Source of the DNA: Pseudomonas oryzihabitans
GTDB taxonomy: Bacteria; Pseudomonadota; Gammaproteobacteria; Pseudomonadales; Pseudomonadaceae
Direction of reading: 5' to 3'
Assembly (NCBI RefSeq): GCF_014522265.1
Contig: NZ_CP017024.1
Coordinates: 3,632,001-3,696,000 of the forward strand
Length of the DNA stretch: 64,000 nucleotides
Below, one piece after another: positions 10,372-20,470 of this stretch. A program made the translations under genes and the position numbers. Under the pieces are notes generated by a model. That model searched no databases. It was not told the DNA's origin and was given only the letters and a program-made list of their open reading frames with translations. Positions within the stretch are counted from its first letter, which is position 1. Every line of letters starts with the position of its first letter.

Positions 10372-10456
10372 CGGCGCACCTGGGCTTGATGGGCGGGCTG
10401 CCAGACGAGGTTGCTGGTGCTCCGCCGTCCTGCTGGATGCAAGGTCCTTGATCGAT

Positions 10457-10486
10457 GAAAAGGCGCATCTCGAGATGCGCCTTTTC
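10457..10486 (+). terminator. intrinsic terminator between lon and ppiD
   Basis: A perfect 30-nt palindrome centred on ctcgag, with aaaaggcgcatct and agatgcgcctttt arms. The A/T ends allow it to terminate in either direction. It sits where hupB would be expected in related genomes. Confidence 0.85.
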
Positions 10487-10545
10487 GCTATTTGCTATTC
10501 GACGATTTCGCCATGGCCGGTCCGGCCACAGCTCGTGGGGGGAAC

Positions 10546-12402
10546 ATGCTACAAAACATCAGGGACCGTTCGCAGGGATGGATTGCCAAAGTCATCATCG
10601 GATTCATCATCCTGCTGATGGCACTGACCGGCTTCGAAGCGATCATCCGCGCCACGGGTCACCAGGGCGCCGTCGCCCTGGTCAACGGCGACGAGATCAA
10701 GCAGACGGAGCTGGCTCAGGCCGTGGAGATGCAGCGTCGCCAGCTGCAGCAGCAATTGGGTCAGGGCTTCGATCCGTCCAGCCTGGATGATCGTCTGCTG
10801 CGCGAGTCCGCGCTCAAGGCACTGATCGACAAGCAACTGCTGCTGCAGAGCGCCAAGGCCGATCGCTTCGCCTTTTCCGAACAGGCGCTGGATCAGCTGA
10901 TCCTCAATACCCCCGAATTCCAGACCGAAGGGCGTTTCGATCCCCAGCGCTTCGATCAGGCCGTTCGCCAGATGAACTACAACCGCCTGCAATTCCGCGA
11001 TCTGCTGCGTGACGAGATGCTGATCGGTCAGCTGCGCGCCGGCATCGTTGGCAGCAACTTCGTCACCGACGCCGATATCGAGGCTTTCGCCGCACTCGAA
11101 CGCCAGACTCGTGATTTCGCCATGCGCACCGTCAAGGCCTCGCCGGCCGGCATCGCGCCGACCCAGGACGAAGTCCAGGCCTATTATGACGGCCACAAGA
11201 ACGCCTTCATGACGCCCGAACAGGTGGTCATCGAATATGTCGAGCTGAAGAAGGGTGCCTTCCTGGCCAAGGCCAAGGTCGACGAAAGCCGCCTGCAGGC
11301 CGCCTACAAGTCCGAGATCGCCAACCTGTCGGAGCAGCGTGACGCCGCCCATATCCTCATCGAGGTCAACGACAAGCAGAACGACGACCAGGCCAAGGCC
11401 AAGATCCAGCAGATCCAGGAACGCCTGAAGAAGGGTGAGGACTTCGCCAAGCTGGCCAAGGAGTTCTCCCAGGATCCCGGTTCGGCGGCCAACGGCGGTG
11501 ACCTCGGCTTCGCCGGTCGCGGCGTCTATGACCCGGCCTTCGAAGAGGCCTTGTATGCCCTGGCACCCCAGCAGGTGTCGGCCCCGGTGCGCACCAGCTT
11601 TGGCTGGCACCTGATCAAGCTGCAGGGTGTGCAGGCACCGGAAATACCCACCCTGGCCAGTGTCCGGCCGCGTCTGGAGCAGCAGCTCAAGGCGGAAGAC
11701 GCCGACCGCCTGTTCGTGGAAGCGGGCCGCAAGCTGGAAAGCTCCGCCTATGAATCCTCCGACCTGAGCCAGCCGGCCCAGGAACTGGGTCTGCAGGTCA
11801 AGACCAGCGCTCCCTTCGGTCGTGAAGGAGGCGAGGGGCTGACCGCCAACCGTCAGGTGATCGAGGCGGCCTTCAGCGAGGACGTCCTGCGCAACGGCGC
11901 CAACAGCACCGCGCTGCAGCTCGATCCGGAGACCCTGGTGGTGATCCGCGACAAGGAGCATCGCACGCCGCAGCTGCAACCCCTGGATGCGGTCAGGAAG
12001 GAGATCGTGACCCGCCTGACCCAGGAAAAGGCCGCAGCCGCAGCCAAGCAGGCTGGCGAAGAACAGCTCAAGACCCTGCAGGCAGGTGGCAAGGCCGCCG
12101 CGGGTGACTGGCGTACCGTCGAAGCCGCCACCCGCAACCAGGAGGGCGTCGATCCCCAGGTGTTGCAGGCAGCCTTCCGCATGGCCAAGCCGGAAGCCGA
12201 CAAGCCGTCCTATGCCGGCATCAGCCTGCAGAACGGTGACTTCGTGCTGATCCGCCTGCAGGGCGTAGGGGTACCCAAGGAAGCCCTGAGCGCCGAGGAC
12301 AAGGCGTTGTACCGCCGCTACCTCGCCTCGCGCGCCGGACAGGTCGATTTCGCGGCCTACCGTCGGGCCCTGGACGCCAAGGCCGAGATCAAGCATCTCT
12401 GA
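10546..12402 (+). CDS. ppiD: periplasmic folding chaperone PpiD (SurA N-domain, parvulin domain)
   Basis: A 618-residue inner-membrane-anchored periplasmic chaperone that helps outer-membrane and secreted proteins leave the Sec channel. One N-terminal membrane segment (about residues 14-34, IIGFIILLMALTGFEAI) is followed by a SurA-N-like region and a PpiC parvulin domain at about residues 266-358 (AAHILIEV to GWHLIKLQG). The ATG at 10546 (MLQNIRDRSQGW) gives the family N-terminus and has ggggga upstream; the frame opens 18 codons earlier. A terminator follows. Confidence 0.93.
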   Translation: MLQNIRDRSQGWIAKVIIGFIILLMALTGFEAIIRATGHQGAVALVNGDEIKQTELAQAVEMQRRQLQQQLGQGFDPSSLDDRLLRESALKALIDKQLLLQSAKADRFAFSEQALDQLILNTPEFQTEGRFDPQRFDQAVRQMNYNRLQFRDLLRDEMLIGQLRAGIVGSNFVTDADIEAFAALERQTRDFAMRTVKASPAGIAPTQDEVQAYYDGHKNAFMTPEQVVIEYVELKKGAFLAKAKVDESRLQAAYKSEIANLSEQRDAAHILIEVNDKQNDDQAKAKIQQIQERLKKGEDFAKLAKEFSQDPGSAANGGDLGFAGRGVYDPAFEEALYALAPQQVSAPVRTSFGWHLIKLQGVQAPEIPTLASVRPRLEQQLKAEDADRLFVEAGRKLESSAYESSDLSQPAQELGLQVKTSAPFGREGGEGLTANRQVIEAAFSEDVLRNGANSTALQLDPETLVVIRDKEHRTPQLQPLDAVRKEIVTRLTQEKAAAAAKQAGEEQLKTLQAGGKAAAGDWRTVEAATRNQEGVDPQVLQAAFRMAKPEADKPSYAGISLQNGDFVLIRLQGVGVPKEALSAEDKALYRRYLASRAGQVDFAAYRRALDAKAEIKHL

Positions 12403-12406
12403 TACG

Positions 12407-12434
12407 AAAAAAGCCCGGGAAACCGGGCTTTTTC
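12407..12434 (+). terminator. intrinsic terminator after ppiD
   Basis: aagcccgg and ccgggctt pair around a gaaa loop, flanked by an A-run and a T-run. It can serve ppiD on the plus strand and cysK on the minus strand. Confidence 0.9.
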
Positions 12435-12505
12435 TTGGGTGGCGGTAATGCGGTCCAGACCCTGCTGGCGCCGCCCGCAGGGAAGAGGGCAGGGCCTCTG
12501 TCTTT

Positions 12506-13480
<975 letters not shown>

Positions 13481-13590
13481 GACGGATCCTGTACGGCGCG
13501 GAAAACTCGCAGCCTAGGCCTTGCGTCCGATGACGTCCAGCCCGGGCGCGGCATGCTATCGTCAGGCAAAACAGCTGCCGAGGATCAGTG

Positions 13591-14424
13591 ATGGCCTTTC
13601 AGGGTACCGAGCGTTATGTGGCCACGGCCGAACTCAGTCTGGCGGTGAATGCGGCCATCCGGCTGGGGCGTCCGTTGCTGGTGAAGGGCGAGCCGGGCAC
13701 CGGCAAGACGCTGCTGGCCGAGCAGGTGGCCCAGAGCCAGGGCGCGCGGCTGATCACCTGGCATGTGAAGTCCACCACCAAGGCGCAGCAGGGCCTCTAT
13801 GAATACGACGCCGTGAGCCGCCTGCGTGATTCCCAACTCGGCGATCCCCGGGTGCAGGAGGTGGCGAACTACATCAAGCCGGGCAAGCTGTGGGACGCCT
13901 TCACCGCCGAGGATCCGGTGGTGCTGCTGATCGACGAGATCGACAAGGCCGACATCGAATTTCCCAACGATCTGCTGCTGGAACTCGATCGCATGGAGTT
14001 CCACGTCTACGAGACCGGCGAGACCATCCGCGCCCAGCGACGCCCGATCATCATCATCACCTCCAACAACGAAAAGGAGTTGCCGGACGCCTTCCTGCGC
14101 CGCTGCTTCTTCCACTTCATCCGCTTTCCCGAGCGCGAAACCCTCGAACGCATCGTCCAGGTGCACTATCCCGATCTCCAGCAGCGTCTGGTCCAGGAGG
14201 CCCTGGATCTCTTCCTCGACCTGCGCAGCGTGCCGGGGCTGAAGAAGAAACCGTCCACCTCGGAACTGGTGGACTGGCTGGCGCTGCTGCTGGGCGATGA
14301 GGCGGCGCAGCGGGCACTGCATGGCGAGAGTGGCCTGCCGCCGCTGGCGGGCGCCCTGTTGAAGAACGAGCAGGATCTGCAGTTGCTCGAGCGCCAGGCC
14401 TTCATGCGTCGTCGGCGGAGCTGA
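13591..14424 (+). CDS. MoxR-type AAA+ ATPase
   Basis: A 277-residue AAA+ ATPase of the MoxR class. Walker A GEPGTGKT is at residues 33-40, Walker B VVLLIDEIDKAD near residue 112, and sensor 1 is ITSNNEKELPDAF. Such ATPases act as chaperones for a VWA-domain partner and help mature metalloenzymes or complexes. I prefer the ATG at 13591 (MAFQGTERYVAT) over the GTG one codon upstream. The VWA gene follows after 8 bp, so the two form an operon. Confidence 0.88.
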   Translation: MAFQGTERYVATAELSLAVNAAIRLGRPLLVKGEPGTGKTLLAEQVAQSQGARLITWHVKSTTKAQQGLYEYDAVSRLRDSQLGDPRVQEVANYIKPGKLWDAFTAEDPVVLLIDEIDKADIEFPNDLLLELDRMEFHVYETGETIRAQRRPIIIITSNNEKELPDAFLRRCFFHFIRFPERETLERIVQVHYPDLQQRLVQEALDLFLDLRSVPGLKKKPSTSELVDWLALLLGDEAAQRALHGESGLPPLAGALLKNEQDLQLLERQAFMRRRRS

Positions 14425-14432
14425 GGAGAGGC

Positions 14433-15608
14433 ATGTTCCTCGATTTCTTCACCCGACTCAGGGCGGCGGGCATCCCGGTGTCCCTGGGCGAACTGCTGGA
14501 TCTGCATGCTGCCCTGGATGCGGGCCTGGTGGTGGCCGATCCCGACGCCTTCTATCTGCTGGCCCGTGCGGTGCTGGTCAAGGACGAGCGCTTCTTCGAC
14601 CGTTTCGATCAGGTCTATGCCGGTGAGGTGGCCAGGTCGGAGCGATCGGCGGATACGCAGGCGATTCCTGCGGACTGGCTGCGACTGGAGTTGCAGCGGC
14701 GGCTGTCCGAGGAGGATCGCCAGCGGCTGCTGGCGCTGGGTGGCCTCGATGAATTGCTCGCCACCCTGCAGCAGCGCCTCGCCGAACAGCGCGAGCGGCA
14801 TGCCGGTGGCAACAAGTGGATAGGCACGGGAGGCACCAGTCCCTTCGGCAGCGGTGGCTACAATCCCTTCGGCGTGCGCATCGGCGAGGCTGGTACCCGG
14901 CAGGGGCAAGCGGCCAAGGTCTGGGAGCAGCGCAGCTACCGTAACCTGGACGATCGCGCGCCGCTGGACCGCCGCAACCTGCAACTGGCCCTGCGCCGGC
15001 TCAGGCGCTTCGCCCGCCAGGGCGCGGCGGCGGAATTCGATCTGGAGGGTACCGTCGCGGCCACGGCACGCGAGGGTGGTCTGCTGGACGTCCGCTATCG
15101 ACCGGAACGGCACAATGCGACCAAGGTGCTGCTGCTACTCGATGTCGGCGGCTCCATGGACCTGCATGTGCGCCTGTGCAGCGAGTTGTTCAGCGCCTGT
15201 CGCCTGGAGTTTCGCCACCTGGAGTACTACTACTTCCACAATTGCGTCTATGAACGCGTCTGGCGTGACAATGCCCGGCGCCATGAGGAGGGGCTGAACA
15301 CCGCCGAGCTGCTGCGCCGCTATGGCGCGGACTACCGCCTGGTGATCGTCGGCGACGCCAGCATGGGGTCCTACGAGATCACCCATCCAGGTGGCAGCGT
15401 CGAGCACTGGAACGAAGAGCCCGGAGCCCTGTGGATCCAGCGACTCTGCCAGCACTTCCCACGGGCGGCCTGGCTCAACCCCTATCCCCAGGAGGGCTGG
15501 GGCAGCAGTACCTCGATCCAGCTGCTGCGCGAACTCATGGCCCAGCGCATGTTTCCCCTGACCGGTGAGGGGCTAGGCGAGGCCATTCGATCCTTGACCC
15601 GCCCATGA
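14433..15608 (+). CDS. VWA domain-containing protein (CoxE-like)
   Basis: A 391-residue soluble protein, the usual partner of MoxR ATPases. The C-terminal VWA domain (about residues 228-390) has a metal-ion-dependent adhesion site written DVGGSM, so the first serine of the normal DxSxS is replaced by glycine; from memory this is common in the CoxE-like branch. The N-terminal half is helical with a Gly/Ser-rich segment (GTGGTSPFGSGGYNPFG). It is co-transcribed with the ATPase. The pair's client is unknown. Confidence 0.85.
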   Translation: MFLDFFTRLRAAGIPVSLGELLDLHAALDAGLVVADPDAFYLLARAVLVKDERFFDRFDQVYAGEVARSERSADTQAIPADWLRLELQRRLSEEDRQRLLALGGLDELLATLQQRLAEQRERHAGGNKWIGTGGTSPFGSGGYNPFGVRIGEAGTRQGQAAKVWEQRSYRNLDDRAPLDRRNLQLALRRLRRFARQGAAAEFDLEGTVAATAREGGLLDVRYRPERHNATKVLLLLDVGGSMDLHVRLCSELFSACRLEFRHLEYYYFHNCVYERVWRDNARRHEEGLNTAELLRRYGADYRLVIVGDASMGSYEITHPGGSVEHWNEEPGALWIQRLCQHFPRAAWLNPYPQEGWGSSTSIQLLRELMAQRMFPLTGEGLGEAIRSLTRP

Positions 15609-15635
15609 AAAAACCCGGCCGAAGCCGGGTTTTTT
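15608..15635. terminator. bidirectional terminator between VWA gene and htpX
   Basis: aacccggc and gccgggtt pair around a cgaa loop, with an A-run before and a T-run after. It overlaps the VWA stop codon and serves both convergent genes. Confidence 0.9.
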
Positions 15636-15647
15636 CATCGCTCGCGC

Positions 15648-16525
15648 TTAGCGCTGACCGTAGCGGCGCAGGGCGTCGATGCGGTCTTCCAGCGGCGGGT
15701 GGCTCATCAGCAGACCGGCCAGGCCGTTCTTCAGCGAGCCGTTGATGCCGAAGGCGTTGAGGGTGTCGGGCATCTGCACCGGGATACCCTGCTCGGCACG
15801 CAGGCGCTGCAGGGCGCCAATCATGGCATTGGGGCCGGCCAGGCGCGCACCGGCTTCGTCGGCGCGGAATTCGCGTTTGCGCGAGAACCACATGACGATG
15901 ATGCTGGCCAGGATGCCCAGCACCAGTTCGGCGACGATGGTGGTCACGAAGTAGGCGATGCCGTGGCCTTCCTCGTTCTTGAAGATGGCCTTGTCGACGA
16001 AGTTGCCGAAGATCCGCGCGAAGAACATCACGAAGGTGTTCACCACGCCCTGGATCAGCGCCAGGGTCACCATATCGCCATTGGCGACGTGGCCGATCTC
16101 GTGGGCCAGCACCGCACGCACCTCTTCGGGCGAGAAGCGCTCCAGCAGGCCCTGGCTGACCGCGACGAGAGCGTCGTTGCGGTTCCAGCCGGTGGCGAAG
16201 GCGTTGGCCTCGTAGGCCGGGAAGATGCCGACCTCGGGGTCTTGATGCCGGCTTCGCGGGCCAGCTCCTCGACGGTCTGCAGCAGCCACTGCTCATGGCG
16301 GGTCCGCGGCTGGCTGATGACCTCGGTGCGGGTGCTCATCTTCGCCATCCACTTGGAGATGAACAGCGAGACCAGCGAGCCGGCGAAACCGAACACGGCA
16401 CAGAACACCAGCAGACTGCCATAGTTCTGACCGGTGTAGCGATCCACGCCAAGCACCTTCAAGGTGATGCTGGCAACGATCAGCACCGCCAGGTTGGTAG
16501 CCAGAAATAACAGAATGCGCATCAT
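15648..16525 (-). CDS. htpX: heat-shock membrane metalloprotease HtpX (frameshifted as sequenced)
   Basis: HtpX is an inner-membrane zinc protease for misfolded membrane proteins. The N-terminal part ([20 protein letters not shown] onward, two membrane segments) is in one frame up to about residue 96 ([12 protein letters not shown]); the rest, starting [13 protein letters not shown] and including the zinc motif HEIGH and two further membrane segments, is in another frame. One base is missing in the G-run at 16236-16239 (four G where five are needed). With that base restored the protein has the normal length of about 292 residues. I judge this a sequence error, since six other genes here show the same fault. 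Confidence 0.9.
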
Positions 16526-16718
16526 GGTGGGGTACAGCTCCTCACAGGTTTATCTGCCGGCTATATAAGGTTCGGCCCCGATCCATTCAACGTTTCCTCT
16601 ATTGCAAACTGTGTCGTCGATGGTCTGGCCGTTCAGGCGATGACGGTCACGCAAGGGCCGGCGCTGGTTGACGCCGCGGGTGGCGCCAACCGATGAAAGA
16701 CCCGGAAATGCTTTACCG

Positions 16719-17930
16719 CTACTGGGAGTAGCCACCGAGGAAGTTGCCGATGCGGCCGATGGCCTGCTCCAGGTCATCGACGCGGGGCAGGGTGACGACG
16801 CGGAAGTGATCGGGCCAGGGCCAGTTGAAGGCCGTGCCCTGGACCACCAGCAGCTTTTCCGAGAGCAGCAGGTCGAGAACGAATTTCTCGTCGTTGTGGA
16901 TGGGGCACACCTTGGGGTCGATCCGCGGGAAGGCATAGAGCGCGCCCATCGGTTTCACGCAGCTGACCCCGGGAATGTCGTTGAGCAACTCCCAGGTGCG
17001 ATTGCGCTGTTCCAGCAGGCGGCCGTGCGGCAGCACCAGGTCGTTGATGCTCTGGTAGCCGCCCAGCGCGGTCTGGATCGCATGCTGCGCCGGCACGTTG
17101 GCGCACAGGCGCATGTTGGCGAGGATGTCGAGGCCTTCGATATAGCTGTGGGCGCGATGCTTGGGGCCCGAGACGATCAGCCAGCCCGAGCGGAAACCGG
17201 CGACGCGATAGGACTTGGACAGCCCGTTAAAGGTCAGGCACAGGACGTCCGGTGCAAGGGAGGCGGTGGAGATGTGCTGGGCTTCGTCGTAGAGGATCTT
17301 GTCGTAGATCTCGTCGGAGAACAGCACCAGGTTGTGCCGCCGCGCCAGTTCGACGATGCCTTCCAGCACCTCCTTGGAGTAGACCGCGCCGGTGGGGTTG
17401 TTCGGATTGATCAGCACCAGCGCCTTGGTGTTGCTGGTGATCTTGGCTTCCATGTCCGCCAGGTCGGGGAACCAGCCCGCCTGCTCGTCGCACAGGTAGT
17501 GCACCGGCTTGCCGCCGGCCAGGCTGACCGCGGCGGTCCACAGCGGATAGTCCGGCGCCGGGATCAGCACCTCGTCGTTGTTGTTGAGCAGCGCCTGCAT
17601 GGCCATGACGATCAGTTCGGAGACGCCATTGCCCAGGTAGATGTCCTCGATGCCGACACCCTCGATGCGCTTCTGCTGGCAGTACTGCATCACCGCCTTG
17701 CGCGCGCTGAACAGACCCTTGGAGTCGCTGTAGCCCTGGGCGGTCGGCAGATTGCGGATGACGTCCTGCAGGATCTCCTCGGGCGCCTCGAAGCCGAAGG
17801 GTGCCGGATTGCCGATGTTGAGCTTCAGGATGCGGTGGCCTTCTTCTTCGAGGCGCTTGGCATGCTTGAGGACCGGGCCGCGGATGTCGTAGCAGACATT
17901 GGCGAGCTTGTTCGACTTGGAGACCTGCAT
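16719..17930 (-). CDS. alaA: alanine aminotransferase-type PLP enzyme (AlaA/YfbQ family)
   Basis: A 403-residue class I/II aminotransferase, expected to interconvert glutamate plus pyruvate with alanine plus 2-oxoglutarate. The N-terminus (MQVSKSNKLANVCYDIRGPV) is diagnostic of the AlaA group. The PLP lysine is in LSKSYRVAGFRSGW, the NPNNPTG motif binds the cofactor region, and SDEIYDKI is the Asp motif. Length is normal. It lies 193 bp downstream of the htpX start on the same strand and is probably a separate unit, divergent from msrB. Confidence 0.9.
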   Translation of the reverse strand: MQVSKSNKLANVCYDIRGPVLKHAKRLEEEGHRILKLNIGNPAPFGFEAPEEILQDVIRNLPTAQGYSDSKGLFSARKAVMQYCQQKRIEGVGIEDIYLGNGVSELIVMAMQALLNNNDEVLIPAPDYPLWTAAVSLAGGKPVHYLCDEQAGWFPDLADMEAKITSNTKALVLINPNNPTGAVYSKEVLEGIVELARRHNLVLFSDEIYDKILYDEAQHISTASLAPDVLCLTFNGLSKSYRVAGFRSGWLIVSGPKHRAHSYIEGLDILANMRLCANVPAQHAIQTALGGYQSINDLVLPHGRLLEQRNRTWELLNDIPGVSCVKPMGALYAFPRIDPKVCPIHNDEKFVLDLLLSEKLLVVQGTAFNWPWPDHFRVVTLPRVDDLEQAIGRIGNFLGGYSQ

Positions 17931-18084
17931 GGGGAAATGAATCCTGGAAAAGGGCGAGAAAGACTCGGCGGGAACGGACGCCGACCGGCGCTTGGCAGCA
18001 TCCGGGGCGGATGCCAGACTGAGCGGGAATCATACGGCTGCATCGCCTGTTACAAAAGATGCGCCGGCATCCAGCGAGGTCATC

Positions 18085-18486
18085 ATGGAAAAAGTACAGC
18101 GTAGCCCGGAAGACTGGCGTGAGCGCCTGACCGACGATCAGTTTCGCGTCTGTCGCCTGGCCGCGACCGAAAGACCCTACACCGGCGCCTACTGCAATAC
18201 CAAGACGCCCGGCGTCTATCACTGCGCCTGCTGTGAGCTGGAACTGTTCGACTCCAGTACCAAGTTCGATTCCGGCTGCGGCTGGCCCAGCTATTACGCG
18301 CCCATCGCCGCCGAGGCGGTAAGGGAAAAGGAGGACTTCAGTCACGGCATGCACCGCGTCGAGGTGCTCTGCGCCCGTTGCGATGCACACCTGGGACACG
18401 TCTTTCCCGACGGTCCGCCACCGACCGGCCTGCGCTACTGCATCAATTCGGTGGCCTTGCAGCTGCAACCCAGGGTCTCCGCGTGA
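18085..18486 (+). CDS. msrB: peptide methionine-(R)-S-oxide reductase
   Basis: A 133-residue MsrB that reduces the R-form of protein methionine sulfoxide. Zinc cysteines Cys47, Cys50, Cys96 and Cys99 (CACC, CARC) are present and the catalytic cysteine is Cys119 in RYCINSV. I start at the ATG at 18085; the frame opens earlier but [15 protein letters not shown] is the family start. The stop overlaps the GTG start of gpx (GTGA), so the two are translationally coupled. Confidence 0.95.
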   Translation: MEKVQRSPEDWRERLTDDQFRVCRLAATERPYTGAYCNTKTPGVYHCACCELELFDSSTKFDSGCGWPSYYAPIAAEAVREKEDFSHGMHRVEVLCARCDAHLGHVFPDGPPPTGLRYCINSVALQLQPRVSA

Positions 18487-18967
18487 TCAAGGACCTCCTC
18501 AGCCTGCAGTTCGAAACGGCTGACGGCCAGCGGGCCTGCCTGGCCGACTGGCCGGCGCGGGCCTATCTGGTGGTCAATACCGCCAGTCGTTGCGGCTTCA
18601 CCCGCCAGTACGATGGCCTCGAGCTGTTGCAGCAGCGCTATCTGGCCCAAGGGCTGCGGGTGATCGTCTTTCCCTGCAATCAGTTCGGCGGCCAGGAGCC
18701 CGGCAGCAATGCCGAGATCCAGACCTTCTGCCTGACCCGCTTCAACGTCAGCTTTCCAGTGATGGCCAAGCTCGACGTCAACGGCGACGGCGCCCATCCG
18801 CTGTTCGTCGCCCTCAAGCAGGCGGCCCGGGCCTCCTGGGCGGCGCGATCCGCTGGAATTTCACCAAGTTTTTGGTCACCCCGGCGCAGGGGCGCGTGCA
18901 GCGCTTTGCGCCCATCACCCGGCCGTCGCAGCTGGAAAAGCATGTCCGCCAGGCGCTGGCGTCCTAG
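18483..18967 (+). CDS. glutathione peroxidase-family thiol peroxidase (frameshifted as sequenced)
   Basis: A 161-residue GPx-like peroxidase once a missing C is restored in the CCC run at 18826-18828. Before the shift: GTG start, peroxidatic Cys37 (NTASRCGFT), and [14 protein letters not shown] with the catalytic Gln. After the shift, in the next frame, come the conserved RWNFTKFLV tryptophan/asparagine motif and the C-terminus ending RQALAS. It uses cysteine, not selenocysteine. The GTG overlaps the msrB stop, so it is co-expressed with msrB for oxidative defence. Confidence 0.88.
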
Positions 18968-19072
18968 CCCCTGGTTCGTCCGGCCTTTGTCTGGAAGGTG
19001 AAGGTCATACGATAATGCGCGGCCTGGCTGGCGGCTGGCCCGTTTCTCTTCTTGTCGTCAAGGATCATCCCT

Positions 19073-19960
19073 GTGAATGCCTCCCTAGAAGACTTTCTGC
19101 TCCACGCGCGGCAGGTGCTGGAGCGTCTCGAACCCCTGTTGCCCCATCGTCGCGAGCCGCTGGACTGGCAGCGCTGCTATGCCGCGCGCTGGCGCCGGGA
19201 AGGCCATGGCGGCTATCTGCAGCCGCTCGAGGTCAATCTGGAACTGCGCCTGGCCGATCTGCTGGGTATCGAGCGCCAGCGCGACCAGCTCGCCCGCAAT
19301 ACCCGGCAATTCGTGGCTGGACTGCCGGCCAACCACAGTTTGCTGTGGGGCGCGCGGGGCACCGGCAAGTCGTCGCTGATCCGGGCGTTGCTGGCGGAAT
19401 ATGCCGGTGAGGGTCTGCGGCTGATCGAAATCGAGCGTGACGATCTCGCCGATCTGCCCCGCGCCGTGGAGCAGCTCGCCGGTCAGCCGCAGCGCTTCGT
19501 GGTGTTCTGTGACGACCTTTCCTTCGATTCCGGCAGCGACGACTACCGGGTGCTCAAGAGCGTGCTGGATGGCTCCTTGGAGCAGGCGCCGGACAACGTG
19601 GTGCTCTATGCCACCTCCAACCGGCGTCATCTGGTGGCCGAACGACAGAGCGACAATGCCAACTGGGAGCACGTCGACGGCGAATTGCATCCGAGCGAGG
19701 CGGCCGAAGACAAGATCGCCCTGTCGGATCGCTTCGGTCTGTGGCTGTCCTTCTATCCCTTTACCCAGGATCACTATCTCGCCGTGGTGCGCCACTGGTG
19801 CGCGACCCTGGCCGGCAAGTCCGGCCTGCAGCTGGAGTGGTCCGAAGAAGCCGATCGCGAGGCCATCCGCTGGGCTTCCGGGCGCGGCAACCGCAATGGC
19901 CGCTGCGCCTATCAATTCGCCCGGCAATGGGTCGGGCTCAAACTGTTGGAGAAAGCATGA
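19073..19960 (+). CDS. P-loop ATPase of the DUF815 family
   Basis: A 295-residue AAA+-like ATP-binding protein of unknown role. Walker A is GARGTGKSS at about residues 93-101 and Walker B is VVFCDDLSFD near 145, followed by a sensor ATSNRRHL. I choose the GTG at 19073 (VNASLEDFLLHARQ), which has aaggat at good spacing, over a TTG seven codons upstream. The stop overlaps the msrC start by 4 bp (ATGA), so it is co-transcribed with the methionine-sulfoxide repair genes, but no link in function is established. Confidence 0.8.
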   Translation: MNASLEDFLLHARQVLERLEPLLPHRREPLDWQRCYAARWRREGHGGYLQPLEVNLELRLADLLGIERQRDQLARNTRQFVAGLPANHSLLWGARGTGKSSLIRALLAEYAGEGLRLIEIERDDLADLPRAVEQLAGQPQRFVVFCDDLSFDSGSDDYRVLKSVLDGSLEQAPDNVVLYATSNRRHLVAERQSDNANWEHVDGELHPSEAAEDKIALSDRFGLWLSFYPFTQDHYLAVVRHWCATLAGKSGLQLEWSEEADREAIRWASGRGNRNGRCAYQFARQWVGLKLLEKA

Positions 19961-20445
19961 CCGTAGAACTGACGGGCATAGGGGCGGGACTCGAAGGCTA
20001 CGCCATGCTGGCCGCCCAGGTGGAAGCCCTGCTGGCCGGTGAGCGCAATCTGGTGGCCAATGCCGCCCAGCTGTCGGCCTTCATCTATCAGGAGGTGCCG
20101 GACTTGAACTGGGCCGGCTTCTATTTCGTCGAGGATGGGGACCAGCTGCTGCTCGGGCCTTTCCAGGGCAAGGTGGCCTGCATGCGCATTCCCTTCAGCA
20201 AGGGCGTGTGCGGGGCCGCCGCCCGCGAGCGGCGTACCCAGCGCGTCGAGGATGTCCATGCCTTTCCCGGACATATCGCCTGTGACGCCGCTTCGCGCAG
20301 CGAGCTGGTGGTGCCGCTGGTCCAGGGCGGTCGCCTGATCGGCGTACTGGATCTGGACAGTCCGCATCCGGGGCGCTTCAGCGCAGCGGATCAGGCCGGT
20401 ATCGAAGCGCTGGTAGCGGCCTTTCTGGTCGCGACCGACTGCTGA
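19957..20445 (+). CDS. msrC: free methionine-(R)-sulfoxide reductase (GAF domain)
   Basis: A 162-residue single GAF-domain enzyme that reduces free Met-R-sulfoxide. The three functional cysteines are present at Cys75 (KVACMR), Cys85 (GVCGAA) and Cys109 (HIACDA), with the same spacing as in the E. coli enzyme (84, 94, 118). The ATG at 19957 overlaps the stop of the ATPase gene. Together with msrB and gpx it makes an oxidative-repair operon. Confidence 0.93.
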   Translation: MTVELTGIGAGLEGYAMLAAQVEALLAGERNLVANAAQLSAFIYQEVPDLNWAGFYFVEDGDQLLLGPFQGKVACMRIPFSKGVCGAAARERRTQRVEDVHAFPGHIACDAASRSELVVPLVQGGRLIGVLDLDSPHPGRFSAADQAGIEALVAAFLVATDC

Positions 20446-20470
20446 TCGCCGGAGGAGGGCAGGGAAGCCC

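Noticed and set aside
15648-16525. htpX as a genuine pseudogene
   Set aside because: Both halves are fully conserved, including HEIGH, with no other damage; a single missing G in a run is better explained by sequencing.
16668-18104. Large plus-strand open frame opposite the aminotransferase gene
   Set aside because: It mirrors a fully supported PLP enzyme on the minus strand and has no recognisable features.
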